From positions 1 to 40,435 of the forward strand of contig JAGYIH010000006.1 in the NCBI GenBank assembly GCA_018402615.1: a stretch of 40,435 nucleotides of DNA, written 5' to 3'. Below, one piece after another: positions 1-10,178 of the stretch; position 1 is the stretch's first letter, and every line of letters starts with the position of its first letter. A program made the translations under genes and the position numbers. The DNA comes from Aquiluna sp. Lineage in GTDB: Bacteria > Actinomycetota > Actinomycetes > Actinomycetales > Microbacteriaceae. The notes below the pieces were generated by a model. The model was not told the DNA's origin, ran no database searches, and saw nothing but the letters and a program-made list of their open reading frames with translations.

Positions 1-804
1 TCCATCGTGAACTTTGGTGCCTTCATCGACCTTGGTGGCGTAGACGGTCTGGTCCACGTTTCCGAGCTGTCCTGGAAGCACATCGAGCACGCCTCTGAAG
101 TTGTTGAGGTTGGCCAGGAAGTAACCGTTGAGGTTCTGGAAGTAGACAACGACCGTGAGCGCGTTTCACTATCGCTTAAAGCAACTCAGGAAGACCCATG
201 GCAGCTGTTCGCAAGAACCCACGCAATTGGTCAGTACATCCCGGGCAAGGTCACCAAGATTGTCCCATTCGGTGCGTTCGTTCGAGTGGCCGATGGCATC
301 GAGGGTCTCGTACACATCTCAGAGCTTTCTGCCAAGCATGTTGAGCACGCTGACCAGGTTGTCTCGGTTAATCAGGACGTATTCGTCAAGCTGATTGACA
401 TCGACCTTGAGCGTCGCAGGATCTCGCTATCGCTAAAGCAGGCGCTGGAAGAGGTGGACCCAAACGGTACCGACTTCAACCCTGTTTTGTACGGCATGAG
501 CGCGGACTACGACGAGACCGGACAGTACCGCTACCCAGAGGGCTTCGATCCAGCCACATCAGAGTGGAAGTCAGGATATGAGGAGGCCCGCACCAAGTGG
601 GAGGCTGAGTACGCTGAGGCAAGATCTCGTTGGGAGCTACACAAGGTTCAGGCCAAGGCCGCTTTCGAGCACCTGGCCTCCCTGCCGGACACCGCCGTTG
701 CCCAGGAGCCTTCGGGCACCACAGGCAGCGCCTCGGACCAGGGAACGCTTGCTGACGACGAGTCACTTGCCGCTCTGAGGGACAAGCTCACCGAAGACAA
801 ATAA
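1..804 (+). CDS. rpsA: 30S ribosomal protein S1, C-terminal part (5' end outside window)
   Basis: The open frame runs in from base 1 and stops with TAA at 802-804, leaving 267 readable codons. Two S1 RNA-binding repeats are visible. One occupies about the first 60 residues (NFGAFIDLGGVDGLVHVSELSW). The second lies at about residues 75-145 (PFGAFVRVADGIEGLVHISEL). An acidic, low-complexity tail follows, as is usual in actinobacterial S1. S1 binds the mRNA on the 30S subunit and helps initiation. The N-terminal repeats and the start are missing from the window. A strong terminator follows directly. Identification is by S1 repeat signature and by the neighbouring coaE, which follows rpsA in many actinobacteria. 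Confidence 0.95.
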   Translation, partial: SIVNFGAFIDLGGVDGLVHVSELSWKHIEHASEVVEVGQEVTVEVLEVDNDRERVSLSLKATQEDPWQLFARTHAIGQYIPGKVTKIVPFGAFVRVADGIEGLVHISELSAKHVEHADQVVSVNQDVFVKLIDIDLERRRISLSLKQALEEVDPNGTDFNPVLYGMSADYDETGQYRYPEGFDPATSEWKSGYEEARTKWEAEYAEARSRWELHKVQAKAAFEHLASLPDTAVAQEPSGTTGSASDQGTLADDESLAALRDKLTEDK

Positions 805-818
805 GACTCACTATCGAC

Positions 819-849
819 AAACGGGGCTGCCAATGTCAGCCCCGTTTTT
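819..849 (+). terminator. Rho-independent terminator of rpsA
   Basis: An 11-bp perfect stem is formed by 819-829 and 837-847, with a 7-base loop (830-836). The right arm runs into a T tract (845-849). It begins 15 bases after the rpsA stop codon. It overlaps the false upstream start of the coaE frame at 833, which supports starting coaE further downstream. Confidence 0.9.
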
Positions 850-853
850 CGTT

Positions 854-859
854 TATCCT
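854..859 (+). promoter_or_regulatory. Putative -10 element of a leaderless coaE promoter
   Basis: TATCCT fits the actinobacterial TANNNT -10 consensus and ends exactly 6 bases before the coaE ATG at 866, so transcription would start on or next to the start codon. No convincing -35 hexamer is seen; the region where one would lie is inside the rpsA terminator. The same spacing recurs before ctaB, glgC, glgA and the hydrolase gene in this window. Confidence 0.5.
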
Positions 860-865
860 GTGGTG

Positions 866-1444
866 ATGTTGATTGGGCTTACTGGCGGTATTGGTTCCGG
901 AAAATCTACGGTCGCCAAAAGACTCACGGAACTTGGTGCGACCGAGATTGACGCCGACCTATTGGCAAGAGAGGTGGTTGCTCCGGGTAGCTCAGGAATC
1001 GTCGCGGTTGCGGCCAGATTTGGCGCGGACCTAATTTTGAGTGACGGCAGTTTGGACCGTGCTGCTCTGGCAGAGCGGGCATTTGCGAACGAAGAATCCA
1101 GGAAGGATCTCGAGGGTATCTTGCACCCCCTGATCCAAGAGCTTTCAAAAGAGCGAATAGCAAAAGCTTCGGGAGTCGTTGTCTACACCATTCCGCTTTT
1201 AGTCGAATCCGGATCAAAACTGCCTTTTGACAAGGTAATCGCGGTGAGCGCACCTGAAGCGGTTCGAGTTCAACGACTGGTTTCGTCAAGGAATATGACT
1301 CAGCAGCAGGCTCAGGCCAGAATATCGGCTCAGGCAACGGATTTTCAGCGTGAGGCAGTGGCGGATTACGTAATCGACTCGGACTGTAGCCTGGCCGAGC
1401 TTATGAGCCGAGTGGATCGGGTTTATGCGGAAGCGACAAAGTGA
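866..1444 (+). CDS. coaE: Dephospho-CoA kinase
   Basis: Performs the last step of coenzyme A synthesis: ATP-dependent phosphorylation of the ribose 3'-hydroxyl of dephospho-CoA in the cytoplasm. The protein is 192 residues, normal for the family. It opens with the P-loop [15 protein letters not shown] and has the family's [10 protein letters not shown] stretch at about residue 30 and a HPLI motif near residue 88. The open frame extends upstream to an ATG at 833, but that would place the start inside the rpsA terminator. The ATG at 866 gives the canonical N-terminus and sits 6 bases after a possible -10. Its stop overlaps the uvrB start as GTGA, so it is the first gene of a coaE-uvrBAC-rapZ-whiA run. 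Confidence 0.95.
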   Translation: MLIGLTGGIGSGKSTVAKRLTELGATEIDADLLAREVVAPGSSGIVAVAARFGADLILSDGSLDRAALAERAFANEESRKDLEGILHPLIQELSKERIAKASGVVVYTIPLLVESGSKLPFDKVIAVSAPEAVRVQRLVSSRNMTQQQAQARISAQATDFQREAVADYVIDSDCSLAELMSRVDRVYAEATK

Positions 1445-3507
1445 ATAGCGAGCAAAAACCATTTCGTGTTGTTAGCGATTACACCCCCGCGGGAGATCAA
1501 CCCACAGCCATAGCCGAGCTAGAAACTCGGATCAATAATGGTGAGAAGGATGTCGTGCTGCTTGGTGCCACTGGCACTGGTAAAAGTGCGACCACGGCAT
1601 GGCTGATTGAGAAGCTGCAGCGGCCAACCTTAGTCATTGCGCACAATAAAACCCTTGCTGCACAACTGGCCAGTGAGCTAAGGGAGATGTTCCCGGAGAA
1701 CGCCGTTGAGTACTTCGTTTCCTACTACGACTATTACCAGCCAGAGGCATACGTCCCGCAAACCGACACATTTATCGAGAAGGACTCGACCATCAATGAA
1801 GAGGTTGAGAGGCTGCGCTACTCAGCGACGATGTCGCTTCTTTCAAGAAGAGATGTGATTGTTGTGGCAACCGTCTCCTGCATCTACGGTCTGGGAGCTC
1901 CAAAGGAGTACCTCGCTCAATCATTGCCGCTTCAGGTTGGCCAGCGGATTGACCGGGATGAGCTAATTCGCGGCCTGGTCACTATCCAGTACCAAAGAAA
2001 CGACATCGAGTTCACCAGGGGAAACTTCCGAGTCAAGGGAGACACCGTTGAGGTGATTGCGGTCTATGACGAAGAGGCCACGAGAATCGAATTCTTTGGT
2101 GACGAGATTGAGAAGATCTATCGCATTCACCCGCTCACCGGAGAAATCTTGATGGAACGCGATTCGGTTGCGATCTACCCAGCCTCCTACTACGTGGCTC
2201 CCGCCGAACGAATGGGTAAGGCAATTGAGGAGATTGAAAATGAGCTCGAAGTTCGCTACAAGGAACTCACGACCCAGGGCAAACTCTTAGAGGCGCAGCG
2301 CATCAAGATGCGCACCACCTTTGACCTTGAGATGATTCGTGAACTTGGTTTCTGCTCCGGTATCGAGAACTACTCGCGTCACATTGACGGTCGCGAGGTT
2401 GGGGAACCGCCCGCCTGCCTCTTGGACTACTTTCCAGAGGACTTCCTCACAGTCGTGGACGAATCTCACGTTGCGATACCGCAGATTGGTGCGATGTATA
2501 GCGGCGACTCCTCACGCAAAAGAACACTTGTTGAGCACGGCTTCAGGCTTCCCTCAGCTCTGGATAATAGGCCCCTGAAATTTGAGGAGTTCTTGGAGCG
2601 CACTGGACAGACCGTTTATCTCTCCGCAACACCATCAAAATATGAGCTTGAGAAATCTGATGGCGTCGTGGAGCAGATCATCAGACCAACCGGACTGGTT
2701 GATCCGAAGATTGTCGTGAAGCCCTCGACTGGTCAGATAGATGACCTACTTGAGGAGATTCGACTTCGTGTGGAGCGCGATGAGAGAGTGCTGGTCACCA
2801 CCCTCACCAAGCGCCTTGCGGAAGAGGTGACCGACTACTTCACCGAGATGGGAGTGAGGGTGCGATACCTGCACTCTGACGTCGACACCCTCAGACGAGT
2901 CGAACTTCTTAGAGAGCTTCGGCAAGGCCTCTTTGATGTCTTAGTGGGGATTAATCTGCTGCGTGAGGGTCTTGACCTACCAGAGGTCTCACTAGTGGCG
3001 ATATTGGATGCCGATAAGGAGGGCTTCCTCAGATCAACCACCTCCCTAATTCAGACAATTGGTCGCGCCGCTAGGAACGTTAACGGTGAGGTCCACATGT
3101 ATGCCGACGTCATGACCAAATCCATAGTGAATGCGATCGAGGAGACCAACCGGAGACGTGAAAAACAGGTTGCCTACAACCTCGAGCGCGGTGTCGACCC
3201 GCAACCGCTTCGCAAGAAGATTGCCGACATCACCGATGCTCTGGTTCGCGAGGGGGTGGACACCGAGAAACTCATGGAGCAGTTGCGCAAGGAACCAAAG
3301 CGCAAGGTTGGCTCAACTCCGATGCGCGGGCGCAAGGCGATTGGCAAGGAGGGCATTGATCAACTGTTGGACACAATCGTTGAGCTGGATGCCCAGATGA
3401 AGTTTGCGGCCTCAGAGTTGAAGTTTGAATTGGCAGCCCGCATCAGGGATGAAATTGCCGAACTCAAGAAGGAGCTTCGAGCCTTTGACGCTGCCGGGCA
3501 TGCGTAA
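1441..3507 (+). CDS. uvrB: Excinuclease ABC subunit B
   Basis: The damage-verifying helicase-like subunit of nucleotide excision repair; it is loaded on DNA by UvrA and then recruits UvrC. At 688 residues it is full length. Visible features are Walker A GATGTGKS at about residues 42-49, the beta-hairpin region ([17 protein letters not shown]) at about residues 95-115, the DESH box in [12 protein letters not shown] near residue 340, helicase motifs [16 protein letters not shown] and QTIGRAARN in the C-terminal RecA-like lobe, and a C-terminal UVR motif that contacts UvrC. The GTG start lies within the coaE stop (GTGA), implying translational coupling. No separate promoter or LexA-type operator is visible because there is no intergenic space before it. 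Confidence 0.97.
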   Translation: MNSEQKPFRVVSDYTPAGDQPTAIAELETRINNGEKDVVLLGATGTGKSATTAWLIEKLQRPTLVIAHNKTLAAQLASELREMFPENAVEYFVSYYDYYQPEAYVPQTDTFIEKDSTINEEVERLRYSATMSLLSRRDVIVVATVSCIYGLGAPKEYLAQSLPLQVGQRIDRDELIRGLVTIQYQRNDIEFTRGNFRVKGDTVEVIAVYDEEATRIEFFGDEIEKIYRIHPLTGEILMERDSVAIYPASYYVAPAERMGKAIEEIENELEVRYKELTTQGKLLEAQRIKMRTTFDLEMIRELGFCSGIENYSRHIDGREVGEPPACLLDYFPEDFLTVVDESHVAIPQIGAMYSGDSSRKRTLVEHGFRLPSALDNRPLKFEEFLERTGQTVYLSATPSKYELEKSDGVVEQIIRPTGLVDPKIVVKPSTGQIDDLLEEIRLRVERDERVLVTTLTKRLAEEVTDYFTEMGVRVRYLHSDVDTLRRVELLRELRQGLFDVLVGINLLREGLDLPEVSLVAILDADKEGFLRSTTSLIQTIGRAARNVNGEVHMYADVMTKSIVNAIEETNRRREKQVAYNLERGVDPQPLRKKIADITDALVREGVDTEKLMEQLRKEPKRKVGSTPMRGRKAIGKEGIDQLLDTIVELDAQMKFAASELKFELAARIRDEIAELKKELRAFDAAGHA

Positions 3508-3516
3508 ACTTCTACG

Positions 3517-6366
3517 GTGATTATCCAGCAGCCCAAGGGTTCAAAACTAGCCATCAAGGGCGCTCGCGTTCACAATCTAAAAAACCTAAATCTTGAAATA
3601 CCAAAAGACTCAATGGTTGTCTTTACCGGTCTGAGCGGCTCAGGTAAGTCTTCGCTTGCCTTTGACACCATTTTCGCCGAGGGTCAACGACGGTATGTGG
3701 AATCGCTCTCCGCTTACGCAAGACAGTTCCTGGGCCAGGTCGACAGACCTGATGTCGACTTCATTGAGGGACTAAGCCCCGCGGTGTCTATCGATCAAAA
3801 GTCAACTAACCGCAACCCGCGCTCCACTGTTGGCACGATTACTGAAATCCACGACTACCTGCGCCTACTCTGGGCGCGCATTGGAGTCCCGCACTGCCAC
3901 GTTTGCGGTGAGGTGATCTCCAAGCAGACTCCTCAAGCGATTGTCGACCAGCTGCTGACGCTTACCGATGGCACCAGGTTTCAATTGCTAGCACCAATCA
4001 TTCAGCAGAAAAAAGGCGAGTTTCAGGACCTGTTCGCATCACTTCAGGCTCAGGGCTATGCCCGAGCGGTGGTGGATGGAGAGACGGTGGTGCTCACCGA
4101 GGCAAAGCCGCTGAAGAAAAGCTTTAAGCATGACATTTCGGTAGTAGTTGACCGCCTTGTGATCAAAGATGACATTATTTCCCGTTTGACTGACTCGGTT
4201 GAAACGGCGCTCAAGCTTGCCGACGGCAGGGTGATAGTCGACTTCATCGACGACAAGACGCAGCGCACCTTTAGCGAGCGGTTGTCTTGCCCTAATGAGC
4301 ACGAGATTGCACTCACCGAGATCGAACCCAGAACCTTCAGCTTCAACGCTCCTTTTGGAGCCTGCCCGTCCTGCACCGGACTGGGCACCAAGATGGCGGT
4401 TGACAGTGAACTGGTGATTGGTGATCCGGGAGCCAGCATCAACGAGGGGGCCATCCTGCCATGGTCAACTCAAGGCAAGGGGCTTTACTCGTATTTTGTG
4501 AGACTGCTTGATGGTTTATCCAAGGACATCGACTTCAGCCTGGATACCCCTTGGGAAAAACTTTCCGATGAGTCAAAAGACGCGATTCTGAACGGCAACG
4601 ACTTTGAGGTCCAGGTTCGCTGGCGCTCAAAGTATGGTCGCGAGATGCGCTACACATCAGGTTTTGAGGGAGTGCTTCCCTATGTTGAACGCCGCTACCT
4701 AGAGTCTGATAGCGATTGGGCTAGGGGCAAGTGGGCGGAGTTCTTGCGAGAAGTGCCCTGCCCGGCCTGTGAGGGAGCAAGACTCAGACCCGAGGTGCTC
4801 GCGGTCAAGGTGCATGGTAAGTCGATTCACGACGTTGCCGTGCTTTCGCTGGGTAAGAGCCATGAATTTTTCGACAAGTTGAATCTCAACCAGCGTGAAG
4901 CTCAGATCGCCGCACAGGTTCTAAGAGAGATTCGCGCCCGATTGGACTTTCTGCTGGCGGTTGGTCTTGACTATCTCTCTCTCGAGCGCAGTGCCGGCTC
5001 ACTGTCCGGCGGCGAGGCGCAGCGGATCCGATTGGCAACACAGATTGGTGCCGGGCTAACCGGAGTGCTCTACGTGCTTGACGAGCCCTCGATTGGATTG
5101 CACCAACGAGACAACCGCAGGCTTATTGAAACCCTGATCAAACTGCGTGATTTGGGCAACACGCTAATTGTCGTGGAGCACGATGAAGACACAATCAAGG
5201 CAGCAGACTGGCTGGTTGACATTGGCCCCGGAGCCGGAGCGCACGGGGGACAGGTAGTTCACTCCGGTAGCTACAAAGACATTCTGAAGAACAAGGATTC
5301 GATCACCGGCGATTATTTGTCCGGACGTATCAGGATCGAGGCCCCCTCAAAAAGACGCAAGGTGGATAAGACTCGCAAAATCAGGATCATCGGTGCAAGG
5401 GAAAACAATCTGCGAAATGTGGATGTTGATATCCCGCTGGGCGTAATGACCGCGGTCACTGGCGTCAGTGGATCAGGCAAGTCCTCACTTGTGAACGACG
5501 TGCTTTACCAGGTGCTGGCAAATAAGTTGAACAATGCCAAGGGCGTTGCGGGTAAGCACACCCGGGTCGAGGGCCTAGAGCAACTGGACAAGGTGGTCCA
5601 CGTCGACCAGGGTCCCATCGGAAGAACTCCAAGATCCAACCCGGCAACCTATACCGGGGTCTTTGACCACATCAGGAAGCTATTCGCTGAGACCCAGGAG
5701 GCAAAAGTTCGTGGCTACCTGCAGGGTCGCTTCTCCTTCAACGTCAAGGGTGGACGCTGCGAGACCTGCGCTGGTGATGGCACCATCAAGATCGAGATGA
5801 ACTTTTTGCCGGACGTCTACGTAATCTGTGAGGACTGCAAGGGGGCTCGCTACAACCGAGAAACGCTTCAGGTGAAGTACAAGAGCAAGTCGATTGGCGA
5901 TGTTCTGAACATGCCCATCAGCGAGGCTGCAGAGTTTTTTGCACCCATATCTCAGATTTCGCGATACCTCAGCACGCTGGTGGATGTCGGTCTTGGCTAC
6001 GTGCGCCTCGGTCAGGCAGCAACAACTCTGTCTGGCGGGGAAGCCCAGCGCGTAAAGCTGGCAACCGAACTTCAGCGCCGCTCCACTGGAAAGACCATCT
6101 ACGTGTTGGATGAACCAACCACCGGTCTTCACTTTGAGGATGTCCGCAAGCTGCTGTTGGTGCTAAGCACCCTGGTTGAAAAGGGCAACACCGTAATAGT
6201 GATTGAGCACAACCTGGATGTGATTCGCTGTAGCGACTGGCTTATCGACATGGGGCCTGAGGGCGGTTCTGGTGGCGGACTGGTGATTGCCCAGGGAACA
6301 CCGGAGCAGGTCGCCAAGGTTGAGGCGAGCCACACTGGCAGATTCCTCAAAGAATTACTGGTTTAG
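3517..6366 (+). CDS. uvrA: Excinuclease ABC subunit A
   Basis: The dimeric damage-sensing ATPase of nucleotide excision repair. It is 949 residues with two ABC modules. The first P-loop (GLSGSGKSS) is near residue 34 and the second (GVSGSGKSS) near 649. Both signature motifs are present: [14 protein letters not shown] near 494 and [14 protein letters not shown] near 837. Zinc-binding CxxC pairs are at CHVC, CPSC, CPAC, CETC and CEDC. Both Walker B/D-loop segments ([10 protein letters not shown] and [10 protein letters not shown]) are intact. The start is GTG at 3517, 9 bases after the uvrB stop. No ATG gives a better N-terminus. It is cotranscribed with uvrB and uvrC, which in many actinobacteria are separated by other genes. 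Confidence 0.97.
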   Translation: MIIQQPKGSKLAIKGARVHNLKNLNLEIPKDSMVVFTGLSGSGKSSLAFDTIFAEGQRRYVESLSAYARQFLGQVDRPDVDFIEGLSPAVSIDQKSTNRNPRSTVGTITEIHDYLRLLWARIGVPHCHVCGEVISKQTPQAIVDQLLTLTDGTRFQLLAPIIQQKKGEFQDLFASLQAQGYARAVVDGETVVLTEAKPLKKSFKHDISVVVDRLVIKDDIISRLTDSVETALKLADGRVIVDFIDDKTQRTFSERLSCPNEHEIALTEIEPRTFSFNAPFGACPSCTGLGTKMAVDSELVIGDPGASINEGAILPWSTQGKGLYSYFVRLLDGLSKDIDFSLDTPWEKLSDESKDAILNGNDFEVQVRWRSKYGREMRYTSGFEGVLPYVERRYLESDSDWARGKWAEFLREVPCPACEGARLRPEVLAVKVHGKSIHDVAVLSLGKSHEFFDKLNLNQREAQIAAQVLREIRARLDFLLAVGLDYLSLERSAGSLSGGEAQRIRLATQIGAGLTGVLYVLDEPSIGLHQRDNRRLIETLIKLRDLGNTLIVVEHDEDTIKAADWLVDIGPGAGAHGGQVVHSGSYKDILKNKDSITGDYLSGRIRIEAPSKRRKVDKTRKIRIIGARENNLRNVDVDIPLGVMTAVTGVSGSGKSSLVNDVLYQVLANKLNNAKGVAGKHTRVEGLEQLDKVVHVDQGPIGRTPRSNPATYTGVFDHIRKLFAETQEAKVRGYLQGRFSFNVKGGRCETCAGDGTIKIEMNFLPDVYVICEDCKGARYNRETLQVKYKSKSIGDVLNMPISEAAEFFAPISQISRYLSTLVDVGLGYVRLGQAATTLSGGEAQRVKLATELQRRSTGKTIYVLDEPTTGLHFEDVRKLLLVLSTLVEKGNTVIVIEHNLDVIRCSDWLIDMGPEGGSGGGLVIAQGTPEQVAKVEASHTGRFLKELLV

Positions 6367-6368
6367 CC

Positions 6369-8249
6369 ATGGCAAATGACCTGAGCTTTCGCCCCAAAAC
6401 CTCGGAGATACCAAAAAATCCTGGGGTCTACCGCTTTATTGATGCCAATAACCGCGTCCTTTACGTTGGCAAGGCAAAGAACCTGCGGGCCCGTCTCACG
6501 AGCTACTTTGGACCGCTGCAAAGCCTTCACGAGCGCACTCAGCGGATGCTCAAAAGCGCATCCGACGTCATCTGGACGATTGTTGACAGCGAATACGATG
6601 CCCTTCAACTTGAATTTCAATGGATAAAAGAGTTTGACCCGCCGTTTAACGTGCGATTCCGCGATGACAAGAGTTATCCCTACTTGGCGATTTCGATGGG
6701 AGATGCCGTGCCACGGGCATTTACGACGCGCAATCGTGAACTAAAGGGAGTTCGGTACTTTGGCCCCTACACCCAGAGCTGGGCCATCAGAGAGACCCTG
6801 GATACCCTTTTGAAGGTCTATCCGGTGCGCTCCTGCTCAATAGGGGTCTACCAAAGCGCCAAGAAGCAAAATCGACCCTGCCTGCTTGCAGACATCGGCA
6901 AGTGTTCTGCGCCCTGTGTGGACAGGATTTCGCAGCCAGACCATAAGGCCCTGGCAAAGAAACTCGGAGACTTTGTTGGGTCCGGTAACGACTCTCACCT
7001 GCAGGAACTCAAAATTCGCATGGCGAAAGCCAGCAAGGAAGAAAACTTTGAGCTAGCTGCCAATTATCGTGACGACGTTTCGGCGTTGGAAAAGGTTTTA
7101 GAGAAAAGCACCGTGGTCTTTTCGGATCAGACCGATGCAGATCTGATCGGCCTGGCAAGGGACGAGCTTTCGGCAGCGGTTTCTATTTTTGTTATCCGTG
7201 GCGGGAGAATCCGGGGTAATCGGTCGATGATTGTCGACCTGGAGCTGGACCGTCCAAACGCAGAACTGCTGGAGTACTTGATTCAGGAGCTGTACACGCC
7301 ATCCAAAAAGGCAGAATCTGTAGAGGTCCCCAAACTCCTGCTGCTACCAGAACTGCCTGCCGAACACAAAGCGCTTCAGGATTGGCTGACGGGACTCAGA
7401 AAGGGCGCGGTAACCGTATCAATGCCACAGCGCGGTGACAAGGCAAAGCTGATGGAGACGGCAAACCGAAACGCCCAGCACGCTCTTCAGAGCTACAAAC
7501 TCAAGCGCAGCTCGGACTTTAGCGCTCGAGCAGATGCGCTCTCGGGAATCCAACGGGCACTGAAAATGGAAAACGCTCCGTTGCGGATCGAGTGCTTTGA
7601 CATCTCACACCTCTCCGGGACAAATATCGTTGGTTCCATGGTGGTTTTTGAAGACGGCCTTCCCAAAAAAGACCACTACCGGCGCTTTAACCTAGACACC
7701 GCTGATGACACCGAATCTATTTACGAAGTGCTCAGGAGACGCCTGAAATACCTTGCCGAGGACGATGCTGGGGAAAAATTCAGCTACCGGCCCGCTTTGC
7801 TACTGATTGATGGTGGCATGCCGCAGCGCAATGCAGCGCTTCGGGCTTTGCAGGAGTCAGGTGTCAAAGACATCATGATTGCAACCCTTGCCAAGCGACT
7901 CGAGGAGGTTTTTGTTTCGGGGAGCGACTATCCGGTAATACTTCCAAGAACTTCTGAGGAGCTATTTTTACTGCAGCGAATCCGAGATGAGGCTCACCGC
8001 TTTGCCATAACCGCGCAGCGAGAAAAACGAAGCAAGAGCATTTCTAGCGCCCTGGTTGACATTCCCGGGCTAGGCGAACGCAGAGCCCGACTGCTGCTGA
8101 GGAAGTTTGGTTCGCTCAAACGCATTCGCCAGGCAAGTGTCGAGGAGATTGCTTCGCTCCCAGGATTTGGGCCAAAGATTGCGGCAAGCGTTGTTCAAAA
8201 TCTCTCGGAATCAGAAATTTTTGACTCGCACGACACGCCGAAGGGCTAA
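6369..8249 (+). CDS. uvrC: Excinuclease ABC subunit C
   Basis: The dual-incision nuclease of the UvrABC system. It is 626 residues with all expected domains in order. The GIY-YIG nuclease for the 3' cut is at about residues 19-50 (PGVYRFIDANNRVLYVGKAK). The UVR motif that pairs with UvrB is at about 212-240 (KEENFELAANYRD). The RNase H-like domain for the 5' cut begins near residue 405 (IECFDISHLSGTNIVGSMVV). Two C-terminal helix-hairpin-helix motifs are present (DIPGLGERRARLLLRKFG and SLPGFGPKIAA). The ATG lies 2 bases after the uvrA stop, so translation is coupled. Nothing is unusual in the protein itself. Confidence 0.97.
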   Translation: MANDLSFRPKTSEIPKNPGVYRFIDANNRVLYVGKAKNLRARLTSYFGPLQSLHERTQRMLKSASDVIWTIVDSEYDALQLEFQWIKEFDPPFNVRFRDDKSYPYLAISMGDAVPRAFTTRNRELKGVRYFGPYTQSWAIRETLDTLLKVYPVRSCSIGVYQSAKKQNRPCLLADIGKCSAPCVDRISQPDHKALAKKLGDFVGSGNDSHLQELKIRMAKASKEENFELAANYRDDVSALEKVLEKSTVVFSDQTDADLIGLARDELSAAVSIFVIRGGRIRGNRSMIVDLELDRPNAELLEYLIQELYTPSKKAESVEVPKLLLLPELPAEHKALQDWLTGLRKGAVTVSMPQRGDKAKLMETANRNAQHALQSYKLKRSSDFSARADALSGIQRALKMENAPLRIECFDISHLSGTNIVGSMVVFEDGLPKKDHYRRFNLDTADDTESIYEVLRRRLKYLAEDDAGEKFSYRPALLLIDGGMPQRNAALRALQESGVKDIMIATLAKRLEEVFVSGSDYPVILPRTSEELFLLQRIRDEAHRFAITAQREKRSKSISSALVDIPGLGERRARLLLRKFGSLKRIRQASVEEIASLPGFGPKIAASVVQNLSESEIFDSHDTPKG

Positions 8250-8277
8250 CCTTGTCCTGACTGGAATCAGGGGAGAG

Positions 8278-9150
8278 ATGAACAGCGCAAGAAAGCCAGA
8301 ACTGCTTGTCGTTACGGGCATGTCGGGAGCTGGGCGCTCAACGGTTGGAAACGCTCTTGAGGATCAGGGTTGGTACGTTATCGACAATCTGCCGCCACAA
8401 CTTCTTCAACCAATCAGTGACCTGTTTGCTCTGAGCAAGGCTGCACTCCCAAAGATTGCCGTTGTGATTGACGTGCGTGGCGGGGAGTTTTTCGCCGAGC
8501 TGCAGTCTCACGTGCTGGGACTGCGGAACAAGGACATAAACGTTCGAGTTCTGTTTTTAGAGGCAAGCGATAGCTCTCTCGTAAAGCGTTTTGAATCGGT
8601 TCGCAGGCCCCACCCACTGCAGGGCGACGGCACCCTGGTCGACGGCATAGCGGCAGAGCGAAAAGAGCTTTTGCCAATTCGCGAGAGCGCGGATGTAGTT
8701 TTTGACACCTCAGATTCCAACGTTCACCAGCTCACCAATCGCGTAGCCGAGGCCTTTGCCGCCGACTCTAAAACCCTGAAACTAAACGTTCTGAGTTTTG
8801 GTTATAAGTACGGTCTACCGCCAGACGCAGACCTGGTGGTAGATGCAAGATTCATTCCTAATCCGCATTGGCAAGATGAGCTGCGCGCAAAGACTGGAAA
8901 TGACTCCGAGGTGGCTTCTTACGTTTTAGCCCAGCCCGGGGTGGAGGGCTTTGTTTCGAGTTACACGGACGCAATCAGGCACGTGCTGAACGGCTATCGG
9001 AGTGAAAATAAAAGGTTTGCAACACTTGCAATTGGTTGCACCGGCGGCAAGCACCGTTCGGTGGCGCTGGCAAATAAGATCGCCGAGGTTTTGGCGAATG
9101 AGAACGACATCAGGGTTTCGGTCTCGCACCGTGACCTGGGACGAGAGTAA
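8278..9150 (+). CDS. rapZ: RapZ / YvcJ-family nucleotide-binding protein
   Basis: A P-loop protein of 290 residues. In enterobacteria RapZ is an RNA-binding adaptor controlling glmS mRNA; in Gram-positives the orthologue (YvcJ) binds and hydrolyses nucleotides and its role is less clear. The P-loop is GMSGAGRST at about residues 13-21, with Arg in place of the usual Lys, as is normal in actinobacterial members. The C-terminal domain carries [10 protein letters not shown] near residue 254. The frame is open upstream to 8107 inside uvrC, but ATG 8278 has a GGGGAGAG ribosome site and gives the family N-terminus. It ends 2 bases before whiA, with no yvcK between them. Confidence 0.93.
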   Translation: MNSARKPELLVVTGMSGAGRSTVGNALEDQGWYVIDNLPPQLLQPISDLFALSKAALPKIAVVIDVRGGEFFAELQSHVLGLRNKDINVRVLFLEASDSSLVKRFESVRRPHPLQGDGTLVDGIAAERKELLPIRESADVVFDTSDSNVHQLTNRVAEAFAADSKTLKLNVLSFGYKYGLPPDADLVVDARFIPNPHWQDELRAKTGNDSEVASYVLAQPGVEGFVSSYTDAIRHVLNGYRSENKRFATLAIGCTGGKHRSVALANKIAEVLANENDIRVSVSHRDLGRE

Positions 9151-9152
9151 AA

Positions 9153-10130
9153 GTGGCACTGACAACCGCAATTAAAGAAGAGCTTGCGAGAGTTGCATCA
9201 AAGAATGGCCTGGAGCGCGCTGCGGAGCTAGCAACCATCCTGAGATTCTGTGGTGGATTGCACCTGATCTCAGGACGAATAGCTATTGAGGTTGAGTTGG
9301 ATTCTTCAACTCTGGCCCGAAGGATAGCAAGAGCGATCCAGGAACTTTACGGTATTCAGTCCGAACTCTCAGTGGTCCAGGCTGGAGGCCTGCGTCGCAC
9401 AAGTGGCTACCAAATCAGGGTTTTGAAGGACGGCGAACTACTGGCAAGGCAAACCGGGCTAATCGATAATCGAGGCAGGCCGGTTAGAGGACTGCCGGCC
9501 ACCCTGGTTAGCTCCACCATGGATGAGGCAAGGGCTATTTGGCGTGGTGCTTTTCTGGCGCACGGCACACTCACAGACCCTGGTCGTAGTACATCTCTTG
9601 AGGTAACGGCGCCGGGCAATGAATCGGCAATGGCCCTGGTGGGCGTTGCGAGAAGGCTCGGGGTAAGCGCAAAGGCTCGCGAGGTACGTAATGTTTACCG
9701 CGTGGTCGTTCGAGACGGTGAGGGGATTACCGAGCTACTAAAGCAAATGGGTTGCACCGAACAGGTTGGGCGCTGGGAGGAGTTGAGGAACCGAAGAGAG
9801 GTTCGCGGTGTTGCCAATCGACTGGCTAATTTTGATGACGCTAACCTCAGGCGGAGTGCTCAAGCTGCGGTTGCCGCCAGCGCTCGAGTGCAGCGCGCTC
9901 TAGAAATCTTGGGAGACGGAGCTCCGAGCCACCTGAAATATGCGGGGCAGCTAAGACTTCAACACAGGGACGCATCCCTGGATGAGTTGGGGCGCCTGGC
10001 AGATCCACCAATGACTAAGGATGCCGTTGCAGGTCGCATCCGAAGACTGCTGGCTACTGCGGACCGCAGGGCTCAGGACCTTGGGATTCCAGATACTGAA
10101 TCTGCCATCAACGACTTGCTCGAGGAATAA
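9153..10130 (+). CDS. whiA: Sporulation/cell-division regulator WhiA
   Basis: WhiA has an N-terminal fold related to LAGLIDADG homing endonucleases and a C-terminal helix-turn-helix. In Streptomyces it works with WhiB to switch on sporulation septation; in non-sporulating actinobacteria and Firmicutes it is kept and linked to cell division. The protein is 325 residues, the usual length. The N-terminus [13 protein letters not shown] is typical, and the C-terminal HTH region reads [21 protein letters not shown] before a basic helix ([12 protein letters not shown]). The start is GTG, 2 bases after rapZ. Given the non-sporulating context, a division or growth role is likelier than sporulation. 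Confidence 0.95.
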   Translation: MALTTAIKEELARVASKNGLERAAELATILRFCGGLHLISGRIAIEVELDSSTLARRIARAIQELYGIQSELSVVQAGGLRRTSGYQIRVLKDGELLARQTGLIDNRGRPVRGLPATLVSSTMDEARAIWRGAFLAHGTLTDPGRSTSLEVTAPGNESAMALVGVARRLGVSAKAREVRNVYRVVVRDGEGITELLKQMGCTEQVGRWEELRNRREVRGVANRLANFDDANLRRSAQAAVAASARVQRALEILGDGAPSHLKYAGQLRLQHRDASLDELGRLADPPMTKDAVAGRIRRLLATADRRAQDLGIPDTESAINDLLEE

Positions 10131-10178
10131 AACCCGCCCTTTTTGACTGCACCTTAAGAAGAAAGAGAGAAACACATC

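Noticed and set aside
833..865. Eleven-codon N-terminal extension of coaE from an upstream ATG
   Set aside because: It lies within the rpsA terminator stem and T run, and the P-loop N-terminus of the family starts at 866.
8107..8277. 57-residue extension of RapZ
   Set aside because: It is an out-of-frame reading of the uvrC 3' end; ATG 8278 has a good ribosome site and the correct N-terminus.
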